DNA of 64,000 nucleotides from the NCBI GenBank assembly GCA_011634665.1, contig WAEK01000008.1, positions 1-64,000 of the forward strand. Reading direction: 5' to 3'. The translations under genes and the position numbers were made by a program. The notes beneath the pieces are model-generated. The model saw only the letters and a program-made list of their open reading frames with translations, had not been told where the DNA came from and searched no databases. This DNA comes from Mortierella sp. BCC40632. Taxonomy: Eukaryota; Mortierellomycota; Mortierellomycetes; Mortierellales; Mortierellaceae. Below are positions 58,810 through 64,000 of this stretch, piece by piece (the first letter of the stretch is position 1; the number at the start of each line of letters is the position of its first letter).

Positions 58810-58865
58810 GAAAAAGAAAAAGTGTTCTAGAAAGGTAAAAGAATGCATGGAGGCGAGAAGTTGGC

Positions 58866-61800
58866 TTATGACTTGATGCAGGATCCGAGGACGGGGCCTG
58901 ACGATGCGGGTGTGGATGCAGGGGCAGGCACTACAGCTGTGGATGTCGATGCAGGACCAGCCGTGATCATCGGGGTTGCCGCAGGCTGAGCACGGTTGTG
59001 CGCCATATGGGACTTGACCAAATGTCCGGCTATAATGGAGGAGCAAGAAAGAATCATGGGTTAGAGTCAAATGTTTAAATGAACATCGGCTTTTTTTTTT
59101 TTTTTTTTTTTTCCTATAATGGTATCGACCAAGTCTTTGGTGACAGACTTACCAGCAAGAGCAGCGCAGAGTGAAAGCTCGCCTGCCATGACACCAGCAC
59201 AGATGATGCGAGCAAGTCGCTGAGCATTTGCACCAGGGGTCTCAGGGTGAGATCCACGAACTCCCAACAGATCCAACATAGAAGCCTGAGGGGGCAATGC
59301 TGTGCCACCTCCGAGCGTACCGACTTCGATCGATGGCATTGTGCAGCTAATGTACAAATCCTGGCCATTGTTCACAGCCTTCATCAACGTAATACAGTTG
59401 GACGACTCGACATTCTGAGCAGGGTCCTGTCCCGTCGCCAAGTAAACTGCCGTCAAGATGTTGGCCGCATGAGCATTGAAACCTCCCATGGCGCCAGCCA
59501 TGGCCGATCCAATCAAGTTCTTGTCCAAGTTCAACTCAACCAACGCATTCACAGTCGTCTTGAGCACAGTCTCGACAATCTTGCCTGGGATGACGGCCTC
59601 GGACACAACAGACTTGCCACGACCTTCAATCCAGTTAATTGCGGCAGGCTTCTTGTCCGTGCAGTAGTTTCCAGACAAAGAGACGATCGCCATGTTGGGG
59701 AACCGCTCACCAAGGACCTCCAATGCACGCTCGCAACCCTTTGAAATCATGTTCATACCCATTGCATCTCCAGTCGTGGTCGAGAATCGGATATACACCA
59801 AGCGACCTGCAACAGCGACCTTGAGCTTGCGAAGACGTCCGAATCGAGTCGTCGAGTTGAAGGCCTCCTGCATCACCACAAGACCATCACCCTCCAACCA
59901 ATGCTTGCACTGTCCAGCCTCAACCACATTCGGGAACTCGACACAAGGTCCACGGGTCATACCATCGGCCAAAAGCACGGTCGTAGCTCCACCTCCAGCG
60001 TTGATCGCCTTGCATCCACGAGAAGTCGAGGCCACCAAGCAACCCTCGGTCGTAGCCATGGGCAGGTAAAGGACTTGACCATCAACGTTGAAAGGTCCAG
60101 CAACACCGACAGGAAGAGGCATGTATCCGATCACATTCTCACAGCACTGACCCATCACTTTGGAGTAGTCATAGTAATGCATAGGCAACAACGAGGATTC
60201 GAGGGTCTTGGTATGGCTCGCACGTGAGATCAGAGCACGACGAATCTTGACAGCACGCGTCAAATCACCCAATGACTTTTCGAGAGCATACGATGGAAGT
60301 TTGTTGCTTCCAACCAACATCAACAATTCCTCATCTGTCACAGAGACCGAATCACCCGACTTGACCATGGCCAAACATTCTTCAGCAGGACGAACAACAG
60401 ACCATTCACCCTCAGCAAGGATCTTCTTGGACTCGACAGCCTTGGGCTCAGGAAGAGCCTGAATCTTGGGCAATTGTGTAGGCTGGACCTTGGCAGGAGC
60501 CACTGTCGAAACAGTCGAAGTCTGAGTCTGAGAAGCAGCAATCTTGGTCGTCGTCGCAACAACGGTCGTGACAGTCGTGGTCGAGGGAGCAGGGACCGGA
60601 GCAGGTGCAAAAGTCGAGGGAGCGGCAGTCATGCTTGGCTCCTGACGCGATTCCTTGGCGACATTAAGCAAAAAGATGTTGAGCAAGAGCGAGGCAGTCA
60701 AGGCCAAAGAGATGTACTTGGACAAGACTGGATCCTGAATCAGATACGACCAAGCATCGACCAACTTCTCCAATGGACGCTCCGTCCAATGGGCCACAGT
60801 GCTCTCAACAGGCGACTGGAACTGGAAGGTGAGCGTGGGTGCGACCTCGACAATCAAGGGCTGATCCTTCAAGTTGGAAGCACGGTGGATGGCAAGCAAC
60901 TTTTGCAGAACTGGTGCAATGGGAGAGGTGGTCACGTCTACGGTCGAGCTCGTGGGTGCATCCACAACAGACGAGGTGGTCAGGGTTGTGCAGACATTGA
61001 AGAGATGCATGGCCACAATGCCAACAATCAGTGCCAACTTGATTCTGGCCACGAGTCGTGTCTCAGTCTTGGAGGGCGTGTGAGAGATCGTGGCGGGGTC
61101 TTGCTTCGTGGGGGTGGTTGTGTTGCCATTGCTGTTGCTGGCAGTGTTATCGTTGGTGCTGCTGCTGCCATGGCTGCCGAGGAACGCCTTCAGGGTCAAC
61201 TCTCTGAAGTGCATTGGAGACTTGCTGCTCTCACGAATGCGACGCAACTCGAGCTTCAGGGTCAAGACAGAAGTGTAAAAGGTAAAGAGAAGGCCGAGAT
61301 CGTAAAAGAGCATGAATGCAGCCAAGAGACAGAACTCCTTAAGGCCGGGAATACCAGACAAGAAACCGCAGAGAAGTACAGCAATCTCGATAGCACAATT
61401 ACGGATCAAGATGGGTCCAACGGATTCGATGGCAGAGACGACATGTTGCTGGATAGACTCTGGAACATGCTCGGTAGTAAGCGTGGGGCGGAGAACGGCC
61501 TTGGACAAAGTATAGGCACGCTCATAACCGACAGTAATGATGAAGAAAGGGATCGCCTCAGAGAGCTGGATTGGGTTGACATAGACGCCGAGCTGGTGAA
61601 CGGTAATGACCGCGCCCATGAATGCAAAGCCGCCGCCAGCGAGTACAGAGACACCGAGAGTGAACTGAGAACCAAGCTTGCGCATGTTGACAAACAAGAG
61701 ACCGAAAGAGCAGAACATGATAAAGTAAGCGGTCAAGATAACGACGACATCGATTGTGCTTGCTTTCTGTTGAGAGATGGAAAAGAGAGGAATGTTAGAC

Positions 61801-62778
61801 AACAGATCCAATATCAGGTCATGATCATGATGTGTGATTGAGATAGAGAGAGAAACATCCAGGAAAGAAAGAAAGAGAAAAAAAAAAAAAAAAAAAAAGA
61901 CTTGCCTCGACAAGCTCCTGGACTTTGTGGGCAACATCCAACAGAGCAGCAGCGGTCCAAGCTGGGGCCGACTTTTCATCCTCAAGAACGCGTGACTGGG
62001 ACTTGAGCGTCGGGGTCTGGAGATGAGCTACCTTGGAGGTCCAGCCATGGCCAAGACGGGCCTGGAAAGGACCATTGGCGTCAAAGGCGTATGAGAGTAC
62101 GACTGCAGGCGAGTCCAAGACGAGGGACGAGTTCGAGTCCTTGCGCACAACGGTGGAACGAAGGTCCTTGAAGAGATAATCGTTCGTGTCAACATTCTCT
62201 GTGATTGTGTCAACAACGTGGCCGTCCTGGATCAGGGCATGCATGTCCTTGTTCCACAGACTGAAGGGTGCGGCCAGGACCTGGTCCTCGATCAATGTCT
62301 GGAGCTGGAGAACCGAGGTCAGGATTGACTTTTTCACACCCACATCCGCGTCAGTGGCGCTCAGGCCGCCATTATCTGCAGAGACGAGAACCTGCTTGAG
62401 CTGCAGCTGCTGAGCATTCCTGGGGATCTTGGACGATTGGCGGTCAAAGGGCTGGAAGTGGTCAAAGCCAGGGCGGGCAATGACGGTTGTAGGCTCGTAG
62501 ATGACCACGTTGTTGATATCAAAGAAGGTTGAGTGACGGATGACATTGAAGAGTGTAAAGTATGAGAACGAGGCGAGGATCAGGCAAAAGGTGATGGACT
62601 CGATCGGGTGCAAGGTTGATGCCGAGGCAAGTGCATGGAGGAAGCGACGCAGGAGCGAGTTTTGGTAGCGAGCATCGAGAGCAACGCCAAGCTCATCGAT
62701 GGAGGAGGAGCTGTCGGTGCGACGGGGAGCACTGCGCTTGTGCGCGGTCTGGTCGGGTGTGTGGGTCTTGCCAGTCAT
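58866..62778 (-). CDS. HMG1: HMG-CoA reductase, three coding exons
   Basis: This is the rate-limiting enzyme of the mevalonate/sterol pathway, anchored in the ER; it reduces HMG-CoA to mevalonate with two NADPH. Exons 62778-61906, 61766-59153 and 59029-58866 join in frame to 1216 aa. A membrane segment lies at residues ~60-80. A sterol-sensing-type membrane domain starts at ~292 ([32 protein letters not shown]). A linker of variable Ser/Thr/Pro composition follows, then the catalytic domain: [15 protein letters not shown] (catalytic Glu), [29 protein letters not shown] (Lys), [13 protein letters not shown] (Asp), [12 protein letters not shown], and GHLVKSHM (His1170). The first intron starts with GC (GAG/GCAAGT); the last is GT-AG. 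The position of the animal AMPK-site Ser after HNR is Ala here. Confidence 0.97.
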
Positions 62779-62793
62779 GGTGGAGATCTGATG

Positions 62794-63939
<1,146 letters not shown>

Positions 63940-64000
63940 CTTGTCGTTGTACTTCTTCTCTCTGAGAGAGAGACAGTGGAGACAGACACGATATTGCAGC

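Noticed and set aside
58684..59028. [18 protein letters not shown]... as a separate gene
   Set aside because: It is an out-of-frame shadow of the last HMGR exon, which reads GHLVKSHM in the correct frame.
61767..61985. Open frame through the HMGR intron as a separate start
   Set aside because: It contains a poly-Phe run; the splice joins the two exons in phase and gives the expected protein.

Overview
The window looks like a piece of nuclear chromosome from an early-diverging fungus of the Mucoromycota, most likely Mortierellomycotina (Mortierella/Linnemannia-like). The reasons are genes split by short GT-AG introns, an Integrator subunit (lost in ascomycete yeasts but kept in early-diverging fungi), very abundant CT/GA microsatellites and poly(A/T) tracts, and chromovirus, Tc1/mariner and hAT relics of fungal type. 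The lineage is an inference from content, not a database match.

Layout. Bases 1-8314 are a nest of mobile elements. A decayed Ty3/gypsy chromovirus on the minus strand (1-~4980) sits inside a broken Tc1/mariner element (~4980-5872). That element in turn interrupts an unknown ORF on the plus strand (5873-7000). A second gypsy LTR plus gag (7004-8314, plus strand) follows. This gag is cut exactly at the terminus of a large element, 8315-15228. The large element has 0.8-1.07 kb inverted repeats ending TAGTG/CACTA, a decayed hAT transposase on the minus strand, and a separate intact 150-codon passenger ORF on the plus strand.

The rest is host genes with long low-complexity spacers: a zinc-less MDR oxidoreductase (15674-16896, -), Integrator subunit 4 (~18290-21830, -), a small secreted protein (25470-26009, +), class II fructose-bisphosphate aldolase (30398-31960, -) divergent from the mitoribosomal protein mS35 (32826-34082, +), an NAA38-like LSM protein (34627-35243, -), a Pcl/Pho80-type cyclin (36035-38188, -), a ~15 kb stretch with no supported gene (39.1-53.9 kb), a large Ser/Thr/Pro-rich protein (53941-57978, -), and HMG-CoA reductase (58866-62778, -) with a GC-AG intron and probably a 5'-UTR intron reaching the window edge.

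The host genes are housekeeping functions from different pathways (glycolysis, sterol synthesis, mitochondrial translation, N-terminal acetylation, snRNA 3'-end processing, cell cycle) and do not form a cluster. The most unusual structure is the hAT-type element with giant asymmetric inverted repeats and a passenger gene. I saw no CRISPR array, rRNA or complete tRNA gene.
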